Position numbers and translations under genes: made by a program. From Ceratorhiza oryzae-sativae (taxonomy: Eukaryota > Basidiomycota > Agaricomycetes > Cantharellales > Ceratobasidiaceae), in contig JARWMV010000249.1 in assembly GCA_030998015.1 (NCBI GenBank), positions 744,001 through 808,000 on the forward strand: DNA of 64,000 nucleotides, read 5' to 3'. This document shows positions 1 to 9,420 of the stretch, in pieces. Under the pieces are notes generated by a model, which was not told the DNA's origin, searched no databases, and saw only the letters and a list, made by a program, of their open reading frames with translations. Each line of letters opens with the position of its first letter. The first letter of the stretch is position 1.

Positions 1-359
1 AGGATCTGGTGGATTGTGATGATCTTTGGGCAGCAGATACCACTGAAGATTAGCTATCGATAGAGCATAAGATTGCTTTGATAGAATAAGTGGTTGCCAA
101 GATATGAGTGGTGTGATGTTGCAATCAATATCTCTTGATAAGAGGAAATATTGCAACCTCTGTATCTCTGAGATCTTATTGTAAAAAATTAATAAAATAT
201 GCATTGGAAAGTGGGAAATTTGTACTATTTAATGAAACTGAAAATAGTACAATTTGGAGCACATACAAATTCAAGTATTTCACAAATTAATTACAGAGGC
301 ATCACTTGAGGTTGGCAGAGCAAACTAAAATAATAGAAAAATGTTAGTGATCCATAACA
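1..359. repeat. Partial terminal repeat of the element A family, cut by window start
   Basis: This stretch matches 21860-22212 in the same orientation and 7804-8160 in reverse. It ends with the same terminus as the right end of element A (…ATCCATAACA). It is therefore the right-hand end of another element A copy, or a solo arm, whose remainder lies left of the window. It is AT-rich and almost free of CpG. No coding capacity is visible. Confidence 0.75.
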
Positions 360-637
360 TAAGTTGAACAAGCTATAAACATAGTCACATGACCTCAGCA
401 CTTATACTGATGCTTATCATGGTTATCTAACTCACTCCTGCAATTCTCTCCATTGTAACTTGGAGTGAGGAGTGAGTTATCATGTGAGCTCAGTGCTTAA
501 ATCATGTGACCCTCAGACCTTGTGCAGCTCTATAAGAGTCAGAGCCATAACAACCCTAAGAGTGACTTACTTAATACTTGTTTACACCACATGTGACCTA
601 TAACATACTGCAGACTGCAGAACAGTCTGACTCATAC
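360..637 (-). mobile_element. Decayed LTR remnant related to the LTR of element B (first part)
   Basis: Read on the minus strand, this resembles the element B LTR: it keeps the inverted pair ACTCACTCC / GGAGTGAGG (GC-richer in B), the TCACATGAC palindromes and the pattern of the GCGGCTC…GAGCC arm. Nearly all differences from B are C-to-T or G-to-A. It is interrupted by element C and resumes at 7580. I see no genes in it. Confidence 0.6.
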
Positions 638-1013
638 TGTCAACAACAACAAGTCAGGCAATGAGGAAAATGGTAAGAAAGTAAAAGAACTTGTATTCAA
701 TGAGAGGTCAAGTTCTTGAGGAGTCCTCTGCAAACTTGACCTGGTTTATATACATAGTACAAGCCACATCATAACAAACAAGTCTGTACAGTGAGTCACA
801 ACTGATAAGAGATAGAAGCAGTAGAAGTGACTGCGGAACTGCAGAATTTCACATCAGAGTTGAAATACATCTCAGTTATCAGTCCAGAACATCCCCTGAA
901 TCACATGACACAGATATACCATAAAAGGCAAGTATGTTTTGAAGATGATCTCATAAAATGTAATAAATTGAGAAAATATTATAGAGTGGATATATGCATG
1001 TCAGTTCATGACA
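638..1013 (-). repeat. 3' LTR of element C
   Basis: 376 bp, matching 7204-7579 along its whole length. It contains the polyadenylation-side copy of the R region. It differs from the 5' LTR at about 24 bases; nine differences are TG in one copy against CA in the other, and three are CG against TG or CA. Confidence 0.92.
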
Positions 1014-4000
1014 CTTCCCCCCTTCAAGGCACAGGGGTCATGGGGTGCCTTTGGATGTGACTTGACATAGTTGGCAATGAGTTCTGGTGCATTCACCAGG
1101 TCATCATAAGTTAACCATTGTTGCTTGTTGTAGCTGAGCCATTTGACGTAGTATTCAAAAATGTTAGACCTTTTGTTGTATTGTGACTTTATGATCTGTT
1201 CCACTTTGAATTCTTCTTCCCCTTCAGGAGTTACCACAGGTGGTGGTGGGGGAACCTGATGGCCATAGGGGTCATCTTTATATCTGGTGAGAAGTGAAAC
1301 ATGAAACACTGGGTGTATTTTCATGGTTATTGGTAGGTCCAATTTGAAAGCATGTGTGCCATGTTGTGCTACCACCTTGAATGGTCCAACTCTTTTGTGG
1401 GCCAGTTTCCTGGAGGCCTGTTGTGTCCGTATGTTCTTGGTATCAAGCCAGACTTTGTCTCCAACCTTAATAGCTTCTGGGGTCCAATGCTTCTGGTCAT
1501 AGTATTCCTTGATCCTCTGGTTTGCTATTTCCAGAGCTGCCCTAAGTTTGTTGTGGCCCTTTTGGAGCCATTCTGCATGGTTGTCTGCTAAGGGGAGTTC
1601 TTGTTCCTCCCTGTCCCCAACTGCCAGCCTTGGATGGAAACTGTAGTTTGCAAAGAATGGTGATTTGCCAGTCAAGGCATTGACACTGTTATTGTAGGCA
1701 AATTCAGCCAATGGTAGGAGTGAGACCCAGTTGTCTTGCCAGTCTGATACATAATGTCTGATGTACCCTTCCACTACTTGGTTGGCCCTTTCAGACTGGC
1801 CATCTGTCTGAGGGTGATATGCTGTGGAGTAGGAGGGTTTTATATCCAGCTGTTTGTATAAGTGCCTTAGGAATTTGGATGCAAAGTTGGGGCTGCAGTC
1901 TGAGATTGTTTTCTGTGGTAACCCATGAAGTTTCCATACATATGTTAGGAACAAGTTGGCGCAATCCATAGCACTGGCTTCTGATTGACATGGGATAAAG
2001 TGGACCATTTTTGTCAGGCAGTCGACAACTGTAAATATGGTGTCAAACCCCTCTGACAGGGGTAGCCCAGTGATCAGGTCATAGGTAATTTCTTCCCAAG
2101 GTTTTTCTGGTGCTGGTATTGGGTTTAGGAGCCCTGGGGGAACTTGGTTGCTGTGCTTGTTCCTGATGCATGACTCACAATGTGTGACATATTTGTTGAC
2201 TGATTTTTTCATTGATAACCATGTGTATTTGCAATTTAGCAATTCATATGTTCTGAACTGCCCTGGGTGCCCTGCTGCTGGGCTATCGTGACAGCTTTCG
2301 ATGACCAGTTTGCAAAGTTCTTTGTTATTTGGGACATAGATTTTGCCCTTGTGTTGTAAAAGTCCTTCATCCCATTCCCAATCTTTAACCTTCTCATTGT
2401 CATCTAGGGCTTTTAGCACTTTTGATAGGTGTTTGTCCCCTGGGATAGCATCCCTAATGAGTTGTTCCAGGTTGTGGTCTGGCATGATTGCTTGCAGGCA
2501 CAGTGATTTCAGCTCAAAAAATTGGTTTTGCACAAGCAGAGCTTGGCTCTCACCCCCCTCTTTAGGGATGTGTCTTGACAGCCTAGAGGGTATATCTGCC
2601 TGGCCATTCTTTGCCCCTTCAATGTATAGAATCTTGAATTTGAACCTGGATAGGAACTCATGCCACTGTGTGACTTGACTGTTCAGTGGCTGATTTGTCT
2701 TCCAATACTCCAAATTCTTGTGGTCACAAACAATGTTTACTGGGTGTTCAGCCCCTTCTAGTAAATGACGCCAGTGTTTGAGGGCCTTTATAATTGCCAG
2801 CATTTCTTTGTTGTAAATATCATAATTTCTTTCTGCTGGGACCATTGCCTTGGAGTAGTAGGAGATTGGGTGAAGCATTCTGTCTTCTCCATATTGCAAT
2901 AATATGGCGCCTGTGGTGTAGCCTGAGGCATCTGTTTCCAGAATGAATGGTTTGCTGGGTTCTGGCTGAATTAGGAGGGGGGCTTCCTTTAATTTCTGCT
3001 TCAGCAGGTTCCATGCCCAATCCCTTTCTTCTGTCCATTCCCACTTTATGTCTTTCTTGACAAGTTCATAAAGACATTTTGTGATTTTTGAAAAGTCCTT
3101 TATGAAGTGCCTTAACCAATTTGCAAACCCCAGCCCTTCCAGGACTTCGGTTGGGTTGGTAGGGGTTGGCCATTCAACAGCCTTTTCAACCTTGGCTGGG
3201 TCTACTTTAATTCCCTGGGGAGTCACTACTATTCCCAGGTAGTCCACTTTGGTGACATCAAAAACACATTTCTCCAGGGCGCAGTATAGGCTGGCCTTTT
3301 GAAGCCAATGCAAGACTTCTCTGACATGTTCGTTGTGTTCCTCTTGGTTTTTTGAGAATACTAATATGTCGTCCATGTAAATTACAACATAAATGCCTTC
3401 AATGTCCTGGAATTCCTCTCAGATCATGGCCATGAAGGTTCCCAGTGCATTCTTTTGGCCGAATTGCATGACTAAGGGCTCATACAGCCTGTATTTGGTC
3501 TTAAAAGCAGCCTTCCATTCATCTCCTTCCTGAATTTGTATGAGGTTGAAACCCCACTTTAGGTCAAACTTGGTGAATATCTTTGCCCCATGCAAGGTTT
3601 CTACAATGTCATTGATGCGTGGGAGTGGGTACACATTGGAGACAGTCATTTCATTTAGCTGCTGGTAGTCAATGCACATGCGCAGCTTCCCATTCTTCTT
3701 TTTAACAAATATGACTGGGGATGCCATTGGTGACCTTGAGGGTCTAATATGCCCTGCCTTCAATTGGCGGTCTAGGGTTTTGCGCAATTCTGTGTCTTCT
3801 TTAACACCCACACTGTATATGGGGCCATGCCTTGGTTTTGAATCTGGTTTCAGATCTATTTCCATATCCCACTTCCTATGGGGTGGTAGTGGTTGGACAT
3901 TGTCTTCTTCAGCAAATATTTTCTTGAACTCCCTGTACTTTACTGGAAGCAAGTCTAAAGAGTCCAACTGGAGCTCCTTGGGTTCATTCGCTTGCATGTG

Positions 4001-4531
4001 TAAGGGTTTTGTGATGCAATGCTTCAGGCATATTGGTGAGTTGAATTTCATGTCCTTTCCATCCCAGTCAATGTCCGGATTATGGAATTTGAGCCATGAC
4101 ATGCCCAGGACTAAATCATTTTTGCCAACATTCACAATGTAAGCACTGAGAATCTCTCAGTGCTCTTGAATGCACAACTCAAAGGTGCAATAATGGGTCA
4201 CAGACCCAGAGTCTATCTCCCTTCCATTGATTACTTGTAATCTCTTTGGTGTTTTTAGGGTGGTGGTAGGGATACAATATTGTTTAACAAGATCTTATTG
4301 GATAAATACTGATGTGGCCCCTGAATCAATCATGGCCCATCCATTGAATTTTTTCATATTATATGCAGACTTGTGTTTGGGGGTTGTGTGCAGTGGGAAT
4401 GCATGAAAGAAAAACTGAAGTTGTGATTGGTTTCCTAACAACATACATTCCATTCCCATATTTTTATTTTCATTCTGCACACTTTGTAACATAGTGCCCA
4501 AGACCGCCCCCCTGGCACAGTTTGAGCTCAT
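1001..4531 (-). pseudogene. pol: Element C pol (protease-RT-RNaseH-integrase-chromodomain), with three internal stops
   Basis: One reading frame runs from 4531 to 1001, broken by stops near 4295, 4166 and 3419. Protease has the DSG active site (about 4310). RT has the catalytic YMDD motif (about 3365-3380), followed by RNase H (motif LETDAS). Integrase has an HHCC zinc-binding region (about 2170-2290) and a DDE core. In that core the usual DRG after the second aspartate reads DCS, as expected from CpG-type decay. The C-terminal chromodomain (about 1050-1210) would bind modified histone tails and target integration to heterochromatin, as in other chromoviruses. The frame opens with ATG overlapping the gag stop (ATGA). 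The product is non-functional as it stands. Confidence 0.9.
1014..1025 (-). other. Polypurine tract of element C
   Basis: The minus strand reads GAAGGGGGGAAG immediately before the 3' LTR. This is the expected primer for plus-strand DNA synthesis in LTR elements. Confidence 0.8.
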
Positions 4532-5919
4532 TCTCTTACCAACTCCTTGTCAGTTGTTTCTACATCCTCCACAACCACTTTGTAACCTGACATCTTGGCT
4601 GAAGGGCATTTGGCGGCGGTATGACCACATCCTCCACAGTTATAGCAGGTATTCATTCCTTTTCCTTTTCCTGCACTATCCAGGTCCATTGCATCTGGAT
4701 CTTTTGCTTGGGGGGTTGCTGGTGGGTGATTGTCCTTTTTTATGTCCTTGAAGGACTCTTGTACATTGGAGTTACTACCATCATAGCAAACAGTAGGGAC
4801 AGTGAAGCCCTTGGTGTTGGGCCTGATGGCCACAATCTGGCCCTTGACTGCCCTGCCATCCTTGATCTTGTATATCCGCTCCCCACTCTTGAATTTTTCC
4901 TTTTGGGGGTTGCTTTGTGAGGTAGCTGTTAGCCTGCTTGACAAGGTGTTGTTGCTGCTGGACTTGTTAACCCCATGAGACATCCTTTTGCTACTGAACA
5001 ATATGAGGTGGCAGTCGATTTCCAAGGCTTGCTGAGTGAGCTGGGCAAAGGTTTTGGTGCAGGGGTTGTAGTTTTGGGCCACCATGCTGTCTGTTACATC
5101 TGATGATAGACCATCATAAAACTGGTCACGCATGGCCACATTGTTGTAGTTGAGCCCTGTTGAGTATAAATTGAATAGGGTGAGGTAATCTTGAACCATC
5201 TTGGATTGTTTAAGTTTCTGCCACTCATCGCAGTTATTTTCGGTGCAGTTTAGATCCCCATAACAGGTGGTAAACTCCTGCCAGAACAGGTTGGCATCAT
5301 GAAGCCATGGGATGGTGGTTCCAGGGTTCAGGATTTTGAATTCTTCATACAAGTTGACCCATTCAGCAGCAGATCCTTCAAGATAGGATGTGATAAAGGC
5401 AACCACTTGGTTGGCTGAGTGCCCACTCATATTTGTATTGATGTACCAGGCACATGCAATTCTGAATGAAATAGCATCTTTGCACTTTGTGCCATCAAAC
5501 CTTTGTGGGGTGGCCATCTTAACTTTTGCTGTTGACCCACTGGAGGGAGTAGTAGCTGCTGGTTGCAGCAGGGCCATGCTGGAGGAGGGTTGTGCTGGGG
5601 TGACTCTGGTGCCCCCCAAGGAGGTGTTGATTTGTGCCTCAATGCATGTAATGGTTGTTTGGAGAATTGCTAACATGCCAACCAGATTGTTTATATTGGT
5701 GGCCAGTCCTGCCATGTCAGCATCTATCTTCACTTGGTTTGTTGTAAGCTTGGCTTTGAGCAAGTCTGTGTAGGTTTTATTGTTGTGTTCAATGTCTCCA
5801 ATGTCATTTTGGAGGTTGTTGGTTTGTTCTTGCAATTCATCCATAGACTGGAGCATATAGATTACTTTGTCTTCATCAGACATATTTGCCCAAGCAGGGG
5901 CAGGGGCTGGTGATGCCAT
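4528..5919 (-). CDS. gag: Element C Gag with one CCHC zinc knuckle
   Basis: An intact 463-residue ORF. The N-terminal third is predicted helical and coiled-coil-like (LQEQTNNLQNDIGDIEHN). The central part is a retrotransposon Gag domain (the stretch around WVNLYEEFKI and LFNLYSTGLNYNN). Near the C-terminus (about residues 428-441) is a single zinc knuckle, CX2CX4HX4C (CYNCGGCGHTAAKC), which would bind the element RNA during packaging. It ends in TGA overlapping the pol ATG as ATGA, so pol may be made by termination-reinitiation rather than frameshifting. Gag is the only fully open gene in this copy. Confidence 0.88.
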   Translation of the reverse strand: MASPAPAPAWANMSDEDKVIYMLQSMDELQEQTNNLQNDIGDIEHNNKTYTDLLKAKLTTNQVKIDADMAGLATNINNLVGMLAILQTTITCIEAQINTSLGGTRVTPAQPSSSMALLQPAATTPSSGSTAKVKMATPQRFDGTKCKDAISFRIACAWYINTNMSGHSANQVVAFITSYLEGSAAEWVNLYEEFKILNPGTTIPWLHDANLFWQEFTTCYGDLNCTENNCDEWQKLKQSKMVQDYLTLFNLYSTGLNYNNVAMRDQFYDGLSSDVTDSMVAQNYNPCTKTFAQLTQQALEIDCHLILFSSKRMSHGVNKSSSNNTLSSRLTATSQSNPQKEKFKSGERIYKIKDGRAVKGQIVAIRPNTKGFTVPTVCYDGSNSNVQESFKDIKKDNHPPATPQAKDPDAMDLDSAGKGKGMNTCYNCGGCGHTAAKCPSAKMSGYKVVVEDVETTDKELVRE

Positions 5920-7186
5920 TTCAGGAGGGATTCAGGTAAATTCTAACAGTGACGGAGATGATAAGGAAGTACAGGAAATTGAGACTTGTTTTGGTAATAG
6001 AGGATTTTGGTTCCCTGCACAAGTCTATAAATTTTGAAGTTTCCAATCCCCTTGAACCTTAACCATGTGTTGTCCAAGTCCCAACTTTTGGTGTCTTGGC
6101 AACAATATGGGCACTCCACCCTCATCAATTTAGTTTGATCCCAAAGGAGTGCTTCCTTGGGGAGGGGTGATTTGGGCTGCCAGAAGGGGTGCTTCTTCCT
6201 GAATTGGCAAGCTTGTGCCACTTAGAAAGGTGGGGTGAGGAAGGTCTGATGGTGTTGAGAAGACAGGGAAGGCGTACTTGTGGGGTGAAATTGTTTCTCA
6301 GACTATGGCTTCTAGTCTGAGATGGTCTTGGAGGAGGGATAAGTAGTCCTCCTGGTGTTTGCGCAAACACTTGGTTAAGTACATGCAGCAGGCCTCAGCT
6401 TCATGAAGTTTTTTGCAGGTTTCTTTGTACTTATTTCAGTAATAGCAATACCTGTCTTGGAAATTTTCAATAGTGTTTAACAGGTGACAAAGAAGTTGTT
6501 GACCAAGGTTCTCCAGCTTATAGCTAGTTGTGGGGGATGGTGTAGTAGTATAAAAACTTGTCCTTTTTAGGACAATAGGGGCAGCATGCAGGGAAGGTGG
6601 CTCTGTTTGCTCAACAGCAAATTTTGCACTCAGGGGCACCCAGCTCAGTGACAAAGGCTTGTTGGGCTTGTCCAACTTTCTGGGGGTGGACTTTGACAAT
6701 TACCACATGGTTAAAATCAATGTGCCCAGCCTCTTCAAGGATATCTTCAACTGAGTTGAGGGTGAAGCAATGGATAGACAGGTGTCCAAACCACCCACAC
6801 AATCAGCAGCACTGGTCTTCTGTAAAAGGTTGTGCCACTTGAGGGCTGTGCATTCTGTTAGAGACGTACTTGAGCAAGAGCAAGATAAAAGAAAAATAGA
6901 CCCTTTCCTGAGTCTATTGGAATAGGAAGGTGACTTCCATTGCTCAACTACTTAAGGGCAATGAGCAACCCCACCTCTTGTCAATGGAAGAGATTAGAGA
7001 ACCAAAGCTTGTTACAATGTGTGAGGGACCTGGCTATGCAAGGTTTCACAGAGGCACGTATAGGGCAACAATGTCTTGTGGCTGTGGATAGGTGGAGTGG
7101 GATTGGGGAAGGCAATGGGGAGTTATCTTGAGACAATGCCAACGGTGTTCCAGACATATCCCAGACAACACTGAGACTTATGATTG
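5920..7186 (-). other. Element C long leader with fragments of a possible pre-gag ORF
   Basis: About 1.27 kb separate the primer site from gag, far more than the roughly 120 bases in element B. On the minus strand several broken frames show cysteine pairs (CKIC near 6620, CPYC in two places near 6570 and 6110) and a proline/serine-rich stretch (6125-6370). They may be remains of an extra ORF upstream of gag, but stops in every frame prevent a firm call. Confidence 0.35.
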
Positions 7187-7201
7187 TCAAGAACTTGACC
7201 T
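7187..7201 (-). other. Primer-binding site of element C, self-priming type
   Basis: The minus strand reads AGGTCAAGTTCTTGA just after the 5' LTR. It is perfectly complementary over 15 bases to the segment at 7271-7285 of the same LTR (and 705-719 of the other), which lies about 33 bases downstream of a TATA box and so at the predicted RNA 5' end. This is the layout of Tf1/sushi elements, which prime reverse transcription with their own mRNA 5' end instead of a tRNA. Confidence 0.7.
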
Positions 7202-7203
7202 GA

Positions 7204-7579
7204 TGTCAACGACGACAAGTCAGGCAACAAGGAAAATGGTAAGAAAGTAAAAGAACTTGTATTCAACAAGAGGTCAAGTTCTTGAGGAGTCCTCTGTGAA
7301 CTTGACCTGGTTTATATACATAGTACAAGCCACATCATAACAAACAAGTCCATACAGTGAGTCACAACCAATAAGAGATAGAAGCAGTAGAAGCAACTGT
7401 GGAACTGCAAAATTTCACATCAGAGTTGAAATACATCTTGGTTATCAGTCTGGAACATCCCCTGAATCACATGACACAGATATACCATAAAAGGCAAGTA
7501 TGTTTTGAAGATGATCTCATAAAATGTAGTAAATCAGGAAAATATTATAGAGTGGATATATGCATGTCAGTTCATGACA
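7204..7579 (-). repeat. 5' LTR of element C
   Basis: 376 bp, TG…CA. On the minus strand U3 runs from 7579 to about 7286, and R starts near 7285 judging from the TATA box and the primer-site complementarity. Confidence 0.92.
7311..7318 (-). promoter_or_regulatory. TATA box of element C 5' LTR
   Basis: TATATAAA on the minus strand, about 33 bases upstream of the segment at 7285 that pairs with the primer-binding site. The spacing fits a transcription start at that segment. Confidence 0.6.
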
Positions 7580-7803
7580 CATAGCTTGAAGGGTATATAA
7601 CTCATTGAAAGCAAGCCTGTGGACCCCAGCTTGCTTTATCTTGTCCACCACAGGGACCTTGACCATACTGTCATGGCCTAGACCATGAGCATGGCTTTAT
7701 CCTGATTTTATATTATTTTGTTTTGTTTTATCTCTATCTCCTAGTTTTTGGACAAGTCCTGTTTATTCAGATATATGCATAGAATTATTGACTGAGTCAT
7801 GTG
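7580..7803 (-). mobile_element. Decayed LTR remnant related to element B (second part)
   Basis: Continuation of 360-637 beyond the element C insertion. The pair around 7623-7645 (AGCTTGCTTTATCTTGTC on the plus strand) corresponds to the start-site region of the element B LTR in reverse orientation. The last 100 bases no longer match B. No genes. Confidence 0.55.
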
Positions 7804-8338
7804 TGTTATGGATTACTAACATTTTCTATTATTTTAGTCTGCTCTGCCAACCTCAAGTGGTGCCTCTGTAATTAATTTGTGAAATACTTGAATTTGTATG
7901 TGCTCCAAATTGTACTATTTTCAGTTTCATTAAATAGTACAAATTTCCCACTTTCCAATGCATATTTTATTAATTTTTTACAATAAGATCTCAGAGATAC
8001 AGAGGTTGCAATATTTCCTCTTATCAAGAGATATTGATTGCAACATCACACCACTCATATCTTGGCAACCACTTATTCTATCAAAGCAATCTTATGCTCT
8101 ATCGATAGCTAATCTTCAGTGGTATCTGCTGCCCAAAGATCATCACAATCCACCAGATCCTTGTGCCAGAATGGCCCAAAGATCATTAGAATCTTACTGG
8201 ACCATCAATTAAGATCTAATGACTCCAGTGAGTCAGGAGAGCCTTCCTAATTGACCCAGAAGCTTCTCTGACTCACTTTATGACTCACTGAGATGTAGCC
8301 TCTGTTCATTACATGTATATACTATGGTAATGTGATCT

Positions 8339-8343
8339 ACAAG
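8339..8343. other. Target-site duplication of element B, left copy
   Basis: ACAAG directly before the left LTR of B; the identical pentamer follows the right LTR at 19023-19027. Joining the flanks restores the uninterrupted arm of element A, as confirmed by the intact right arm near 21675-21690. Confidence 0.95.
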
Positions 8344-9121
8344 TGTCGTGACCCTCTGGAGGCTCCCTTGTGGAGCACTTAAGTAGTGGCTGCGTTGACG
8401 GTTTGGTGCTATGCAGTATGTATTGAGTGTTCTAGTTACAGTGTTTGCTATGGTCTATGGTGGTTGACGAGATAAAGCAAGCTGAGGCACCCAGTCTTGC
8501 TTTATCCTCCTTATATATACCTGTGGCTGCGGTGGCTGCGGACGTATTATCTAAGCACACTCCGCAGTAGGTGTAGGTTATGTACAGTACTATGGGTTAG
8601 GTAATTGTTTGTCTTAAGTTTGTGCGGCTCCGAATCTTATAGAGCCGCACGAGGTCCGAGGGTCATGTGACCTTTTTGGACTTAAGCACCCGGCGCTTAA
8701 TCGCTGAATAAGCGCCGAGGTCACGTGACAACTCGCTCCTCGCTCCAGGTAACATGGGAGAGAAACGCTGGAGCGAGTTCAGGGTAACCACCAGCGCTTA
8801 ATCATTGGTAAGCGCCGAGATCACGTGACAACTCGCTCCTCGCTCCAGGTAACATGGGAGAGAAACGCTGGAGCGAGTTCAGGGTAACCACCGGCGCTTA
8901 ATCGTTGGTAAGCGCCGAGATCATGTGACAACTCGCTCCTCGCTCCAGGTAACATGGGAGAGAAACGCTGGAGCGAGTTCAGGGTAACCACCGGCGCTTG
9001 ATCGTTAGGTAAGCGCCGAGATCACGTGACCTTGTTTATGGTTTGTTCCGCTTCGGGAAAAATGCCATAAATCTGTACAATATTCGGTTGTTAGGTTATG
9101 TCTGCTAGGCGGGTCATAACA
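8344..9121 (-). repeat. 3' LTR of element B
   Basis: 778 bp, TGTCGTGACC…GTCATAACA on the plus strand. It is almost identical to 18146-19022, with a few CG/TG or CG/CA changes, one T indel and one fewer 100-bp unit. A TATA motif (TATATATA) lies near 8513-8521. Confidence 0.93.
8692..9017. repeat. Tandem 100-bp units with hairpins in the left LTR of B
   Basis: Three full units start at 8731, 8831 and 8931. Each holds the inverted pair ACTCGCTCC…GGAGCGAGT, a perfect 8-bp stem GGCGCTTA…TAAGCGCC (8-base loop, at about 8692, 8793, 8893 and 8993) and a TCACGTGA palindrome. The right LTR has four units. The repeated hairpins are the most structured part of the element. Confidence 0.9.
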
Positions 9122-9137
9122 TTATCCCCCCCTTTGG
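9122..9137 (-). other. Polypurine tract of element B
   Basis: The minus strand reads CCAAAGGGGGGGATAA immediately before the 3' LTR. This fixes the LTR boundary and the minus-strand sense of the element. Confidence 0.75.
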
Positions 9138-9200
9138 ACATGTCTTGGGGGATCTCGAGGCATGTTTCTTTTTTCTGGGTTCTAAAAGTTTCTAAAAGGT

Positions 9201-9325
9201 ATCTCATATATCGAGGAGGTTAAGGGCGCTGGACTCGAACCAACAACCTTCCGTTCGATGTGTAATTGATTAGCTAGGAGATGATGAGTCAGGCTAGACC
9301 CCTTAACCTCTACGCTACATGAGAT
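9201..9325 (-). other. tRNA-like hairpin with pol III A and B box motifs
   Basis: The minus strand has TAGCGTAGAGG (9307-9317), matching the A-box consensus, and GGTTCGAGTCC (9231-9241), matching the B box, with a T-arm-like stem around the latter. The outer ends pair (ATCTCAT with ATGAGAT; GAGGTTAAGGG with CCCTTAACCTC). A proper D stem and acceptor stem do not form, so this is not a normal tRNA gene. It could be a tRNA-derived pol III promoter, a SINE-like fragment or a packaging/processing signal. Confidence 0.4.
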
Positions 9326-9420
9326 TACTTTCTCCTTGCTTATTTCCTTGTTTAAGCTTACTTCTCGACACATGGTCTGTGAATAACACAGCTTATACAA
9401 AGATAAATTATTTTTATTTT

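Larger units (their letters stand above)
638..7579 (-). mobile_element. Element C: chromodomain Ty3/gypsy LTR retrotransposon, decayed
   Basis: A complete gypsy element of about 6.9 kb, coding on the minus strand: 5' LTR at 7204-7579, primer site at 7187-7201, gag at 4528-5919, protease-RT-RNaseH-integrase-chromodomain at 1001-4531, polypurine tract at 1014-1025 and 3' LTR at 638-1013. The LTRs begin TG and end CA in the usual way. The flanking pentamers are CATAC (633-637) and CATAG (7580-7584), an imperfect target duplication. Pol has three in-frame stops and the LTRs differ at about 6% of positions, mostly as TG/CA dinucleotide pairs, so this is an old copy decayed by CpG mutation. It was inserted into the LTR remnant at 360-637/7580-7803. 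Confidence 0.93.

Noticed and set aside
9201..9325. Functional tRNA gene
   Set aside because: A and B boxes fit, but D stem and acceptor stem do not pair.
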